64,000 bases of DNA from contig CAZZLC010000005.1 in assembly GCA_964655065.1 (NCBI GenBank), positions 124,001 to 188,000 of the forward strand, given 5' to 3'. Both the position numbers and the translations under genes were made by a program. This document shows, in pieces, positions 52,486-61,804 of the stretch (positions are counted from its first letter, which is position 1; every line of letters begins with the position of its first letter). This DNA comes from DRPG01 sp964655065. Its GTDB lineage: Bacteria; Myxococcota_A; UBA796; GCA-2862545. A model generated the notes under the pieces. That model did not search any database, was not told the origin of the DNA, and saw only the letters and a list, made by a program, of their open reading frames with translations.

Positions 52486-53555
52486 CGGCTCTGCTTCACT
52501 TCGGCGAGGTCGGCGCCGTCCTTCAGCAACGCACCGAGGAACGGCAGCTCCTCGAGGGCGGCCCGCTCGAGCTCGGTCGGGGGGACGTCGTGGCGCACGA
52601 GCGCAGTCAGCCAGGCGAGGAGCTCGGAGGTGCTCGGTGGCTTGCGCAGGTTGGTGCGATCGCGAAGCCGCTGCACCCGCTCGGTGCCGTGCTGCACGTA
52701 GGCGGCGCGCGTGGCGGCGTCGGGCGCCGGGCCGTCCCGAAGGGACCGCGAGAGCGCGTCGAGGTGGGCGGTGGCGGCGGCCCGCAGGGTGTCCTCGGTG
52801 AGCTCGATGCGGTGGAAGATGCAGCGGCGGAGGAACGCGGGGGGCAGGCGGCGCTCCTCGTTCGAGGTCACGACGACGATGGGCGGATCCGCGTCGTCGG
52901 GCCGCGCCACCGTCTCGCCCGTCTCGCGCACCGTGAAGCTGTACTGCGAGAGCTCGTGGAGCAGGTCGTTCGGGAAGTCCCGGGGAGCCTTGTCGATCTC
53001 GTCGACCAGGACGACGGCGGGGCCTCCCGACTTCAGCGCCTCGAAGGCGTGCCACAGCGGCCCCCGACGTACGTAGCGGCGCTTGTCGAGCTGCCGGCCC
53101 TGCCGCGTCGGATCGTGCCCGTCGTGGAAGTAGCGCACCGTCTCGAACTGGTAGAGCAGATCGGTGGCCTCGGACGTGCTCTTGGTGTGGAAGACGAAGG
53201 GCTGCTCGAGCTCGGCGGCGCCGTAGTGGGGCCAGGGGGCTCGCCAGGTGGCGTCGTCGACGGGCCCGTCCTCGACAGGCGCGGTGAGCGGGCGCGCGTT
53301 GAAGTACCAGGCGAGGTGATAGGCGAGCTGCGACTTCCCGCACCCGGGCTCCCCGGTGAGCAGCAGCGGCGCCCCTACCGCCAGGGCCACGTTCACCGCG
53401 GCGACCAGCTCCGGATCGGCGACGTACCAGGCGGCCGACTCGCGCAGGTCGAAGAGGTGCCGCGGCACACCGCGCGACCGGGCAGCCTCGGGAGACCCGG
53501 GACCCCGCTCGGGGCGCTGCGTCGCAGGAATTGCGGAGAAGAGGGAAAACGCCAT
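52482..53555 (-). CDS. MoxR-type AAA+ ATPase, locus B
   Basis: A 357-residue AAA+ ATPase. Walker A is LLLTGEPGCGKSQLAYHL, Walker B is VVLVDEIDKAPRDFPNDLL, and sensor 1 is IVVVTSNEERRLPPAFLRRC. Between A and B is a longer insert than in locus A (HTKSTSEATDLLYQFETVRY, then a His/Asp-rich segment) with the DLLYxxxxVRxF pattern of this MoxR subgroup. It starts at ATG 53555, 15 bases after the TIR gene, and its stop overlaps the receptor GTG. Same gene order as locus A: TIR, MoxR, receptor. Expected to act on the vWA-like domain of the next gene. Confidence 0.9.
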   Translation of the reverse strand: MAFSLFSAIPATQRPERGPGSPEAARSRGVPRHLFDLRESAAWYVADPELVAAVNVALAVGAPLLLTGEPGCGKSQLAYHLAWYFNARPLTAPVEDGPVDDATWRAPWPHYGAAELEQPFVFHTKSTSEATDLLYQFETVRYFHDGHDPTRQGRQLDKRRYVRRGPLWHAFEALKSGGPAVVLVDEIDKAPRDFPNDLLHELSQYSFTVRETGETVARPDDADPPIVVVTSNEERRLPPAFLRRCIFHRIELTEDTLRAAATAHLDALSRSLRDGPAPDAATRAAYVQHGTERVQRLRDRTNLRKPPSTSELLAWLTALVRHDVPPTELERAALEELPFLGALLKDGADLAEVKQSR

Positions 53556-53570
53556 GGTTGCTCCGATGGG

Positions 53571-55934
53571 TCAGGTGCGCTCGAAGTTCACGAGCGCCCG
53601 CCAGCCGTCACGCTCGGCCGCGGCAATCGCGTCGATGACCCGGGCGAACGCGCCGCGCTGGGTCTGGGTGTGCAGCGCCCGCGCCACCGCCTTGATCTCG
53701 GTCTTGGGACAGCTGCACTCGGGCTGGGCGAGGTAGGTCTCGAGGTCCTGCCGGCTCACCGGCCCCAGTCGGGGGAGGAACCCCGCCTGCACGGCCACGC
53801 CGGGCGTGGGCGACGGGGGCTCGGCGTCGATGACGTCGTCCTGGAGGTCGGCGTCGTGGTCGGCTTCGCACTTCACGGCCAGGAAGCTGACGATGCGGGC
53901 ATCCTCGGGGCACAGGGCCACGAGGTGGGTGTGGGCGAACCGAGCCCACGCCCCGAGCACCGGACGGCCGTGGGCCTCGAGGTCGAGCGTGCCCCAGTCG
54001 AGAAGGAACACCGTGCGCCGACCCTGGGCCCGGTGCCGCCGGGCGCGCTCGGTGAGGAACCTGGCGGGGTCGGCCCCGCCCAGCGTGTTCCAGAGGCTGT
54101 CGTCGAAGGTGGGCGCTGCGAAGTCGAGCTCCACCTCGAACGGCGTGACCACGAGGTCGCGGCCGCGGGCGAGCTCGGTGCGGACGTGCTGGTCGATCTG
54201 GCGGCCGAGCCACTCGATGTGCTCGCCCTCGCCCCCGAAGGCGACCAGGTTGAGCACCCGCAGGACGTCGCCCGCGGCCAGATCGCGGATCTGGTTCCAC
54301 GCGTTGGCCCGCTGGCTCTTGCGGTCGACCTCCTTGAGGGCGTGGACGCGCGCCTCGCCGGTGGCCATGCGCTGCGTGTGCCACAGGTCGTAGCCGGTGT
54401 AGACGCGCATCGTGGCCCTGGCGAGGGCCGTCTCCGACGAGACGGGGTGGTGGGCGGTGGCCGCGATGGGGTCGCAGCCTGCGTCGACGATGGCCTCGAG
54501 CCAGTCGAGCGTCGCGTAGGCCTGCTGCCAGGGGGTCCCGCTCGGACCGCGCACCGCGACCACCGGCCACCGCTCGGTGATCGCGCGGGACACCGGCGGC
54601 GGCTCGTGGGAGGGCCCGTCGAGGACCAGCATCTTCGCCGAGGGTGCCACCTCGGCGAGCTCGGCGAGACCCAGTCGCTGGGCGCCGCCACCGGGGCCGT
54701 CCACGAGCGCGCGGAGCTGGCCCTGGTGGACGGTGAGCGGGGCGTGCACGATCACGAGGCTCGGGCGCACGGCGCGGGGATTGAGGACCTCGTCGCGGGT
54801 GCGGACGATGCGCAGGAAGTTCTCGGCCGGGGTGCGCCACGCGGACTCGAGCCGCTTGGTGAGGGTGGCCACGAACCAGTCGACGGCCAGCCCCGCGTCG
54901 TCGCCCATGCGGGGCGCGACGAGCAGGACCTGCTCGGGCACTCCGAGGTCCACCCGGGTGCGCGCCACCACCCCCGGCGACCGCAACTCCACCGTCCAGC
55001 CACCGTCGTGCTGCAGGAAGCGGCCGTCGTAGGCGACGAGGCGCCAGGGCAGCGCCTCGAGGTCGGCGTCGCCGAGGGTGAGCACCAGCCGGACGTGCTC
55101 GGAGGCGGGATGCGGGTGCCCCCCGCCGGCCACCGCGGTCATGACCTCGGCGCGCAGGTCACCGGGCACGAGCCAGTCGAAGGCGGCCTCGCCGAACGCG
55201 AGCAGCGTGTCTCGGGACAGGGTCGTGGCCTCGCCGGCGAGGGCGGCGACGAGCTCGGGGATGGTCGGAGCCCCGCGCTGGGCGAGGCACTGGGCGAGGT
55301 GGTCGCTCGGGCGAGCCACCGGGCCGACGAGTCGCCCGGCGACCTGGATCGCGACGTCGGTGTGGGACGTCCGCACGGTCACCACCCGGTCCGGCGCGCG
55401 CGTCCGGTGTTGAAAGCGCTCGGCGACCAGCCGCAGGTGGTTCCAGCGCGAGGCATCGGCCGGGCGGCCCTCGGGGGCGGGCACGTCGATGCCCCCGTCG
55501 GGGTCGTGGATGCCGACGAGCGCACGGCGCAGGTCACGGACCAGTCCGGCGAGCCACCGGGCCTTCGTCGGAGCGCTCGCGTAGGGCTGGTACCCGCCCG
55601 CGAGCTGGAGCCGGGCGAGCTCGAGCCCCTTCCACTCGGTCTCGGAGAGGAGGCAGGGCACGACGGTGGCGCCCGCAGCCAGCGCGCGAGACCACTCCCG
55701 AGTGCAGAACTCCGACGAGATGTAGTCGGCAGAGACGCAGGCGAGCACGATGTCGGAGGCGTCGAGAGCGTCCCAGAGCTTCTCCGACCACACCTCGCCC
55801 GGAACCAGGCTCCGCCGATCCATCCAGGGGGGATCGATGCGGCCCTCGCGCTCGAGTCCGAGGAGCGCCGTGCGGATGGCTTCGGCGGCCTCTCGATCCT
55901 CGTGGGCGTACGAGATGAAGACCTTGCGACGCAA
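53571..55934 (-). CDS. TIR effector with degenerate CHAT-like and iSTAND-like domains, locus B
   Basis: A 787-residue protein. The start at TTG 55934 is chosen because AGGGGGG lies just before it and because it gives LRRKVFISYAHEDRE, aligned with the locus A start MRRIFISYSHRDAE. Residues 2-130: TIR with candidate catalytic E80 in YISSEFCTREWSRAL. Residues ~280-510 follow the strand order of CHAT proteases (RLVLTLGDADLEALPWRLVA, PSLVIVHAPLTVHQGQLRAL, KMLVLDGPSHE, VVAVRGPSGTPWQQAYATLD). A His sits at 397, but the catalytic Cys position is replaced by Asp-Gly-Pro. Residues ~530-740 (DLVVTPFEVELDFAAPTFDD, RTVFLLDWGTLDLEAHGRPV) look like an inactive STAND NTPase without a Walker A. The C-terminus has a CSC motif. 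Confidence 0.75.
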   Translation of the reverse strand: MRRKVFISYAHEDREAAEAIRTALLGLEREGRIDPPWMDRRSLVPGEVWSEKLWDALDASDIVLACVSADYISSEFCTREWSRALAAGATVVPCLLSETEWKGLELARLQLAGGYQPYASAPTKARWLAGLVRDLRRALVGIHDPDGGIDVPAPEGRPADASRWNHLRLVAERFQHRTRAPDRVVTVRTSHTDVAIQVAGRLVGPVARPSDHLAQCLAQRGAPTIPELVAALAGEATTLSRDTLLAFGEAAFDWLVPGDLRAEVMTAVAGGGHPHPASEHVRLVLTLGDADLEALPWRLVAYDGRFLQHDGGWTVELRSPGVVARTRVDLGVPEQVLLVAPRMGDDAGLAVDWFVATLTKRLESAWRTPAENFLRIVRTRDEVLNPRAVRPSLVIVHAPLTVHQGQLRALVDGPGGGAQRLGLAELAEVAPSAKMLVLDGPSHEPPPVSRAITERWPVVAVRGPSGTPWQQAYATLDWLEAIVDAGCDPIAATAHHPVSSETALARATMRVYTGYDLWHTQRMATGEARVHALKEVDRKSQRANAWNQIRDLAAGDVLRVLNLVAFGGEGEHIEWLGRQIDQHVRTELARGRDLVVTPFEVELDFAAPTFDDSLWNTLGGADPARFLTERARRHRAQGRRTVFLLDWGTLDLEAHGRPVLGAWARFAHTHLVALCPEDARIVSFLAVKCEADHDADLQDDVIDAEPPSPTPGVAVQAGFLPRLGPVSRQDLETYLAQPECSCPKTEIKAVARALHTQTQRGAFARVIDAIAAAERDGWRALVNFERT

Positions 55935-56001
55935 GCCGCCCCCCTGTCGACCCCGTGCATACCACGCGGGGCGCCGGTGCGCGGCGGCGCTACGTCGCGG
56001 G

Positions 56002-57339
56002 CTACGTGTCCAGGTGCTGCGGCGCGGCGAGCGGGTCCGACGTCCGGAACCAGCCGAAGACGGTGCTGTCGATGCCGATGAGGCGCCGCACGCGCACCGC
56101 GAGGACCACCGCGATGCCGATCTTGACCGAGGCGGTCGCCACCGCGGCGCCGAGCAGACCGAAGCTCGGAATGAGGGCGGCATTCAACGCCACGGCGACC
56201 GTGGCCGAGATCACGGACCAGGCGCCGAGCTCCCGGCCGTGGCCGGTCATCACCATGAGCTGGTGGGCGGTGCCGCTGAACGCGACGCCCGACTGGCCGA
56301 GCATCAGCACGATCAGGGCGGGGTAGCCTGCCTCGAACCCCTCGGCGTACAGCCCGAGCAGGGTGGGCCCGACGGCGACCATCGCCCCGGTGAACAGCAG
56401 CGAGGCCCCTCCCGCAGCCAGCGTGGCGAACGTGACCAGGCTCTGGAGCTCCTCTCGGTGCCCCGCGGCGTGCAGCGCGGCGAATCGTGGCTGCACCACC
56501 GACACCAGGACCACGAGGACCGAGGCGGAGAGCAGCGCGAGCTGGAGCACGACCCCGAAGATTCCCGTCGATGCACTGTCGGCCAGCCCCTTCAGCATCA
56601 GGACGGAGGCCTGGTTCTGCAGCGCGGTCATGCTGGTGAGGACCAGGAGCGGCGCGGCGTCGCCGAGCCAGCGCCGAGGCTGTTGCTCGGGGACGACCTC
56701 GCGCGCCTCGGCGGGCAGCTTCCGGCGCCAGAACGCGACCGCCACCAACCAGGCGAGGGCCCAGGCGGCGAGGTGTGCGGTCATGGCCGTCTCGGGCCGT
56801 GCGGCGCCCCACCACCCGAGCCCGGCGACGAGTCCCAGCAGGGCGAGCGGACGGACGGCCTGGACGGGCACGTTGGCGGCGACCACCGCGCCGAGCCCGC
56901 GCACGCCGGCCGAGACCAGCCCCACCGACGTCATCACCACCACGAGGACCATGGCGGGGAGCAGCGTCCACCACGTCTCGGCCTCGAGCGTCACGGCCCC
57001 GATGGCCACGGTGAGCCCGCCGAGGAGCACCGCGGCGCCGGCGCCAGACCGGGTGGCGAACCTCGCGATGCCGACCAGGGAACCCCAGCGCCCCTGGTCG
57101 CGGCTGATCGCCACCTCGCGGAGCACCAACAGCTCGAGCCCGAGCTTGGCCACGATGCCGAGCACGTTCGCCGCAGACCAACACCACAAGTAGGTGCCGA
57201 GCCCTTCGGCGCCGAGAAGACGAGCGAGGACCAGCGCGGTCACCAGCCCCAGGACGAGCGAGACGCCGAGGAGCACGAAGTTGGCGCCAGTGTCGAGGCT
57301 CACCCGGCGGCGGACGTCCTCCTTCGCGGTTGCGGTCAT
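56002..57339 (-). CDS. Polysaccharide flippase-like membrane protein (Wzx/MVF superfamily)
   Basis: A 445-residue protein with about 12-14 TM helices and no globular domain. The opening (GANFVLLGVSLVLGLVTALV, then LGAEGLGTYLW) is the typical first helix pair of oligosaccharide flippases (GxLxPxxxGxY-type motif). VLREVAISRDQGRWGSLVGI, TSMTALQNQASVLMLKGLAD and GIFGVVLQLALLSASVLVVL fit the same fold. It would move lipid-linked sugars across the inner membrane. No glycosyltransferases lie next to it, so the pathway cannot be named. Its end is 67 bases from the locus B TIR start on the same strand. Confidence 0.82.
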   Translation of the reverse strand: MTATAKEDVRRRVSLDTGANFVLLGVSLVLGLVTALVLARLLGAEGLGTYLWCWSAANVLGIVAKLGLELLVLREVAISRDQGRWGSLVGIARFATRSGAGAAVLLGGLTVAIGAVTLEAETWWTLLPAMVLVVVMTSVGLVSAGVRGLGAVVAANVPVQAVRPLALLGLVAGLGWWGAARPETAMTAHLAAWALAWLVAVAFWRRKLPAEAREVVPEQQPRRWLGDAAPLLVLTSMTALQNQASVLMLKGLADSASTGIFGVVLQLALLSASVLVVLVSVVQPRFAALHAAGHREELQSLVTFATLAAGGASLLFTGAMVAVGPTLLGLYAEGFEAGYPALIVLMLGQSGVAFSGTAHQLMVMTGHGRELGAWSVISATVAVALNAALIPSFGLLGAAVATASVKIGIAVVLAVRVRRLIGIDSTVFGWFRTSDPLAAPQHLDT

Positions 57340-57392
57340 GGATCGACGGTAACCGCGTGGGTCTTGCCGCTGTGGAAATGCGAGCCTTGGGC

Positions 57393-59432
57393 TCAGGCGG
57401 TCACGAGCTCCGGCGCCGTGTCGGGCCAGGTGAACCGGAAGGTCGTGCCCCGGCCCGCCTCGGTCGTGACGTCGACCCGGCCTCCGCGACGCGCGATCTG
57501 GGCCGCGACGGCGGACGTGCCGACGCCCCGACCCGAGGTCTGGGTAGCGCTCGACCGGGTGCTCAGGCCATCGGCGAACATCGCCGCGACGAGGTCCTGG
57601 TGGGCTTCGGTGGGGAGCCCCCGAGCCTTCGCGGCGTGTCGAACCTTCTCCCAGTCGACGCCGCGACCATCGTCTCGGATCTCGACGACCAGAGCGTTGT
57701 CCTCACGGCTTGCCACGAGCCGGAGGTGGCCTTCGGCCGGCTTGCCCACGAGGGCGCGCTCCTCTGGAGGCTCGATGCCGTGGTCGACGGCGTTCCGCAC
57801 CACGTGCACGAGCGCGTTGAACAGGTCGTTCGTGTCGCGACGGTCGGTGCGGACGGCGTTCGGCGCGAGCTCGACGACGAGGCCCGGCTTGCCGAGCCGC
57901 GACGCGAGCCCCCGTGCCTGGTCGGCGAGGCGAGCGAGGGGAACCTCCACCGGCTCGCGCACGAGCTGGGAAACGAGGTTGGCCGCATCCTTCTTGGGCA
58001 AGCCCTGGCCGATCTGCCGGGCCAGGGCCTCTACGGTGTCGATGTCGAGCTCGACGCGCTTCGAGGCATGGTGGCCGATCAGGTCGCACACGTCTCGCCG
58101 GAGCGACCTCCAGGCCGCCGCGAGCTCGCTCACCTTGGTGGCGTCGAGCTGACCCGTCTCGGCGAGGCCGTCCTCGAGCTCGTGGCACCGCTCCGCGACG
58201 TCGGTGAGCCCAAAGAGACCGCTGTTGCCCTTCACGGTGTGGATCTGACGGGCGAGGACCACGAGGTCGGCGGTTTCGGCCGTCAGCGACTCCACGAGGC
58301 GGTCGGTATCCTGGAGGAAGGCGAGCACACCGCAGCGGTCCCTCTGGAAGTGCCGGAAGATCGCCATCGTCTGTTGCTGCTGGGCCTCGGCGCGGGCGCG
58401 TGCGAGCTGGTCGCTGATGTCGCTCATCACGACGAGGTAGTCGCCTTCGCCGATGGGCTCGACCTCGATGGCGAAGGTCTGCTCCCCGGCGACGAAGCGC
58501 TTGGGCAGCTGCAGTAGCGCGAGCTCGCGGTCCATCCAGTCCGAGGAGAGGCTCTCCCACGCGAACTCGAAGCGCTCGGCGAACCGCGGGTCCACGCGCC
58601 CCACGAGATCCCAGATGACGTCGCCGACCTGGTGTGCGCCGAGCACCTTCTCCAGTGCGGCCGAGCCCTGGCTCTGGATCTTGCCCTCTGCGTCGACGGT
58701 GACCAACCCCTCCTCGACGTTGTCGAGGATCTTGGCCATCTCGCGGTTGCCGCGCTCGAGCGCGTCGGAGACCTTGGCGAGCTCGTCGTTCTGGGCCTCG
58801 AGGGTCTTCCGGGCGTCGTCGTAGTTGCCGGTGGTGGACCACGAGTAGAAGGCGATGAGGCCGATCGCCGTGGTCCCGCAGAGCACGAAGAGCAGCGGAC
58901 GTCCCACGGGGTCGTTCATCTCGTTGATGCCGAAGACGTCGGGGGGGACGAACCCCATGATGGCCACGAACCCCACCGAGGCGAGTCCCGCGTACCCCGC
59001 CGCGGTTCGGCCGAGGAGCGGACCGGCCATGAAGGCGCTGGGCGCCATCCAGATCAGGAGCGGGGAGTACAGCTGGTCCGTCGTGACCACACACCATTCG
59101 GGGCAGAACCAGATGGACCACGAGAGGAGGACCGCTCCGGCTCGGTACCTGCTCGCGCGGACGAGCAGGAAGCTCGTGGTGGTGGTCACCGCGAACACGC
59201 CCGGGCCGAGCGCGGTCCACGCGGCACCGAAGAAGAGAAAGAACGCGGCGTACATCGGTCCGAGCACCAGGGCGACCACCGCGTAGATGCGGAGGACCTT
59301 CTGGCGAAGGACGTGGGCCGCCGAGTAGAACTGCTCGTCCTCGCCGTAGTAGCCCTGCGAGCTCGCGAGCATCCCCGCGAGCAAGACCAGGGGCAACGCG
59401 ACGAGTACGATTCCGCTCACCCAAGCTTCCAC
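57393..59432 (-). CDS. CheA-like histidine kinase with membrane sensor and HPt domain
   Basis: A 679-residue protein. The N-terminal 200 residues have six or seven TM helices (VLVALPLVLLAGMLAS, LRIYAVVALVLGPMYAAFFLFF). A PAS-like domain follows (about 230-345; MAKILDNVEEGLVTVDAEGK), then an HPt domain with the phosphorylatable His in RQIHTVKGNSGLFGLTDVAE (about 400). The HATPase_c domain has the N box HVVRNAVDHGIEPPEE, G1 DDGRGVDWEKVRHAAK and G2 SGRGVGTSAVAAQIARRGG. As in CheA, the phosphoacceptor sits in the HPt domain and no HisKA is seen; the CheW-like P5 domain is absent. The cognate response regulator is not in the window. Confidence 0.85.
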   Translation of the reverse strand: MEAWVSGIVLVALPLVLLAGMLASSQGYYGEDEQFYSAAHVLRQKVLRIYAVVALVLGPMYAAFFLFFGAAWTALGPGVFAVTTTTSFLLVRASRYRAGAVLLSWSIWFCPEWCVVTTDQLYSPLLIWMAPSAFMAGPLLGRTAAGYAGLASVGFVAIMGFVPPDVFGINEMNDPVGRPLLFVLCGTTAIGLIAFYSWSTTGNYDDARKTLEAQNDELAKVSDALERGNREMAKILDNVEEGLVTVDAEGKIQSQGSAALEKVLGAHQVGDVIWDLVGRVDPRFAERFEFAWESLSSDWMDRELALLQLPKRFVAGEQTFAIEVEPIGEGDYLVVMSDISDQLARARAEAQQQQTMAIFRHFQRDRCGVLAFLQDTDRLVESLTAETADLVVLARQIHTVKGNSGLFGLTDVAERCHELEDGLAETGQLDATKVSELAAAWRSLRRDVCDLIGHHASKRVELDIDTVEALARQIGQGLPKKDAANLVSQLVREPVEVPLARLADQARGLASRLGKPGLVVELAPNAVRTDRRDTNDLFNALVHVVRNAVDHGIEPPEERALVGKPAEGHLRLVASREDNALVVEIRDDGRGVDWEKVRHAAKARGLPTEAHQDLVAAMFADGLSTRSSATQTSGRGVGTSAVAAQIARRGGRVDVTTEAGRGTTFRFTWPDTAPELVTA

Positions 59433-59588
59433 GGAGGACCCCCGCTCGACGGATTCCGCTCGGATCCAACAGACCCGACCTTCATTCGCGATCGTCGCGT
59501 CGAGCGCTGCGGCAAGGGTTTCGCGATTGCTCCTCGAACCTCACCGGCCGGGTCTTCCGTACCGACATAGGCGATCGCAGGAGTGCCG

Positions 59589-61607
59589 ATGAGCGAGAAC
59601 CTCGAGTTCCTCCACCCCTACTTCCTCGGCCCCGCCGCCGAGAACGATGGTCTGCTCGAGGATCTGGTGCTGGAGTTCCTGCGGGACCACGTCTACTGGC
59701 GCCGCAACTTCCATCCCGAGGACGGGCAGTGCATCCCCCCGGGCGCCTCGCGCCGGGACGGCTTCGCAGAGTTCCACGCCCGCACGCGTACCGAGCTCTA
59801 CGCACTGTCGGCCGAGCTCAAGCGCGCGGTGCCGTTCTTCCACCCCCGCTACGTCGGGCACATGGCGTCGGACCTCTTGCTGCCCGGCGTGGTCGCCAAG
59901 CTCGTGACCAGCCTCTACAACCCGAACAACGTGACGGAGGAGGCCGCGCCGGTCACCGTCGAGAAGGAGCTCCAGGTCGGGGACCAGCTCGCGCGGATGG
60001 TCGGGTTCTCGACCGACCCGAGCGGAGACCCGTGTGCGTGGGGCCACCTCACGAGCGGGGGCACCGTCGCGAACTACGAGGCGGTCTGGTACTTCCGCGC
60101 CGTCAAGTTCTACGCCCTCGCCCTGCAGGCCGGCGCCGCGGCGTGCGACTTCGATCCCGAAGGGGTGGGCCCGCTGCGCAAGCCGCTGTCTGCCTACACC
60201 AAGTGGGAGCTCGTCAACCTCGGGATCGACGACGCGGTGGCGCTTCGCCGCGAGGTGGGGGCGCGAGCGCGGTCCCTTCGCGACCGCACCCAGCTCTACG
60301 AGTTCGTGCAGGCGGTGAAGGAGTCACGGCTCGAGGCGCTGGGGATGGCCGGGTTCTTCCGCGAGCACGACGAGGTACCGCCCCCGGTGATCCTGGTCCC
60401 CGTCTCGGCGCACTACTCGTGGCAGAAGGCGGCCAAGGTGCTCGGCCTCGGCACCAGGAACCTCCTCGAGGTCGGGATCGACAACCACGTTCGCGTCGAT
60501 ACCCAGCAGCTCGACGCGCGACTGTCCGACCTCGAGCGAGCGCGCGTCCCCGTTCTCGCGGTGGTGGGCATGCTGGGCAGCACGGAGTTCGGTACCGTCG
60601 ATCCCATCCACGAGATCGTGGCCTCGCGGGCCCGGTGGCGCGAGCGCGGACTCGACTTCGCGATCCACGTCGACGGGGCGTGGGGGGGCTACCTCACCTC
60701 GATGTTCCGTCGTCGGGATGGCTCCTTCGCTTCGGCCCGCGAGCTGCGGCGAGAGTTCCGCTGGTTTCCGAGCGACGTCGTCTACGAGGCGTTCCGGGCC
60801 GTGTCCCAGGCCGACTCGATCACCATCGATCCACACAAGCTCGGCTACGTACCCTACGCCGCCGGGGCCTACGTTGCGCGCAATCGCGACGTGGCGGACT
60901 TCGTCAGCCAGGAGGCTGCCTACGTCTTCGACGTCGACGAGCCGGACGGACAGTCGGTCCGCGACAAGCTCCATCACCTCGGGCAGTACATCCTCGAGGG
61001 ATCGAAGCCGGGGGCCGCCGCCGCTGCCGTCTACGTGACCCACCGCGTGCTCCCGCTCGACACCGAGGGCTTCGGCCGATTGTTGTCGGTCACCGTGCGC
61101 TCGGCGGAGGCCTTCCGCTCCGCCGCAGACGTCGTCGCCGAGGCGCTCGCGGATCGCGTTCGGCTCACGGTGCCCTTCGAGCCCGACAGCAACCTCGTCT
61201 GCCTCACCATCAACCCAGTGGGCAACGTCGACCAGGCGGCGATGAACCGGTTCGGTCGTGCGGTGTTCAAGCGGATGCGGATCGAGCCGACCCAGCCCCT
61301 GCAGATCAAGTCGTTCATCGGGTCGTACACCTCGCTGCAGAAGGCGACCCTGCCCGGCGACGAGGCCCATCGCATCCTCGAGGAGCTCGGCATCGACCGC
61401 GACACCTTTGTGCTCGTACCCATCGACACCGCTCGCGAGTCCGACCACATCTTCGTGCTCCGCCACACGCTCATGAACCCCTGGCTACAGGCCGGTCCCG
61501 AGGGGCGCTCGTACATCGACCGCTACTGGGAGTGGCTGCAGGGCGTCATCGACGAGGTTCTCGAAGAAGACGACTGGCGCACTCCCCAGAAGAGTAAAAC
61601 CCATTAA
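59589..61607 (+). CDS. PLP-dependent decarboxylase (group II, glutamate/tyrosine decarboxylase-like)
   Basis: A 672-residue fold-type I PLP enzyme. The cofactor Schiff-base lysine is K417 in SITIDPHKLGYVPY. Other marks are HLTSGGTVANYEAVWYFRAV (phosphate-binding region), VPVSAHYSWQKAAKVLGLGT and AIHVDGAWGGYLTS with the PLP-pairing Asp. It is about 200 residues longer than glutamate decarboxylases, with an extended N-terminus (about 100 residues) and C-terminus. ATG 59589 is preferred over GTG 59583 because AGGAG sits at the right distance. The amino-acid substrate cannot be told. It overlaps the convergent coding block by four bases. Confidence 0.87.
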   Translation: MSENLEFLHPYFLGPAAENDGLLEDLVLEFLRDHVYWRRNFHPEDGQCIPPGASRRDGFAEFHARTRTELYALSAELKRAVPFFHPRYVGHMASDLLLPGVVAKLVTSLYNPNNVTEEAAPVTVEKELQVGDQLARMVGFSTDPSGDPCAWGHLTSGGTVANYEAVWYFRAVKFYALALQAGAAACDFDPEGVGPLRKPLSAYTKWELVNLGIDDAVALRREVGARARSLRDRTQLYEFVQAVKESRLEALGMAGFFREHDEVPPPVILVPVSAHYSWQKAAKVLGLGTRNLLEVGIDNHVRVDTQQLDARLSDLERARVPVLAVVGMLGSTEFGTVDPIHEIVASRARWRERGLDFAIHVDGAWGGYLTSMFRRRDGSFASARELRREFRWFPSDVVYEAFRAVSQADSITIDPHKLGYVPYAAGAYVARNRDVADFVSQEAAYVFDVDEPDGQSVRDKLHHLGQYILEGSKPGAAAAAVYVTHRVLPLDTEGFGRLLSVTVRSAEAFRSAADVVAEALADRVRLTVPFEPDSNLVCLTINPVGNVDQAAMNRFGRAVFKRMRIEPTQPLQIKSFIGSYTSLQKATLPGDEAHRILEELGIDRDTFVLVPIDTARESDHIFVLRHTLMNPWLQAGPEGRSYIDRYWEWLQGVIDEVLEEDDWRTPQKSKTH

Positions 61608-61804
61608 CCTTCAGGATCGGTCAGGATCGCGATCTGCTCGGACAGCGCACGGCGTGCGAGCGCGGCGTAGGCCTCGCGGTCCATGACCCGGCTCGCGCCC
61701 CCCCCGACGTACAGCGAGACAGCCGGCGTCGCTTCGTGCTGGGATCGAACGGCGGCTTCCGCTTCGACTTCGACTTCGCCGAGGGGCTCGAGCCCCGAGC
61801 GGTC
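61604..61804 (-). pseudogene. Coding-like block in frame after a TAG stop
   Basis: Directly after the TAG at 61807-61805, in the same frame, come 66 codons with normal local bias (GLEPLGEVEVEAEAAV, TPAVSLYVGGGASRV, MDREAYAALARRALSEQI, LTDPEG) and a TAA at 61604. No ATG, GTG or TTG opens the block except ATG 24 codons before its end. It looks like the original C-terminus of the gene upstream, cut off by an in-frame stop, or a short downstream gene with a lost start. Confidence 0.4.
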
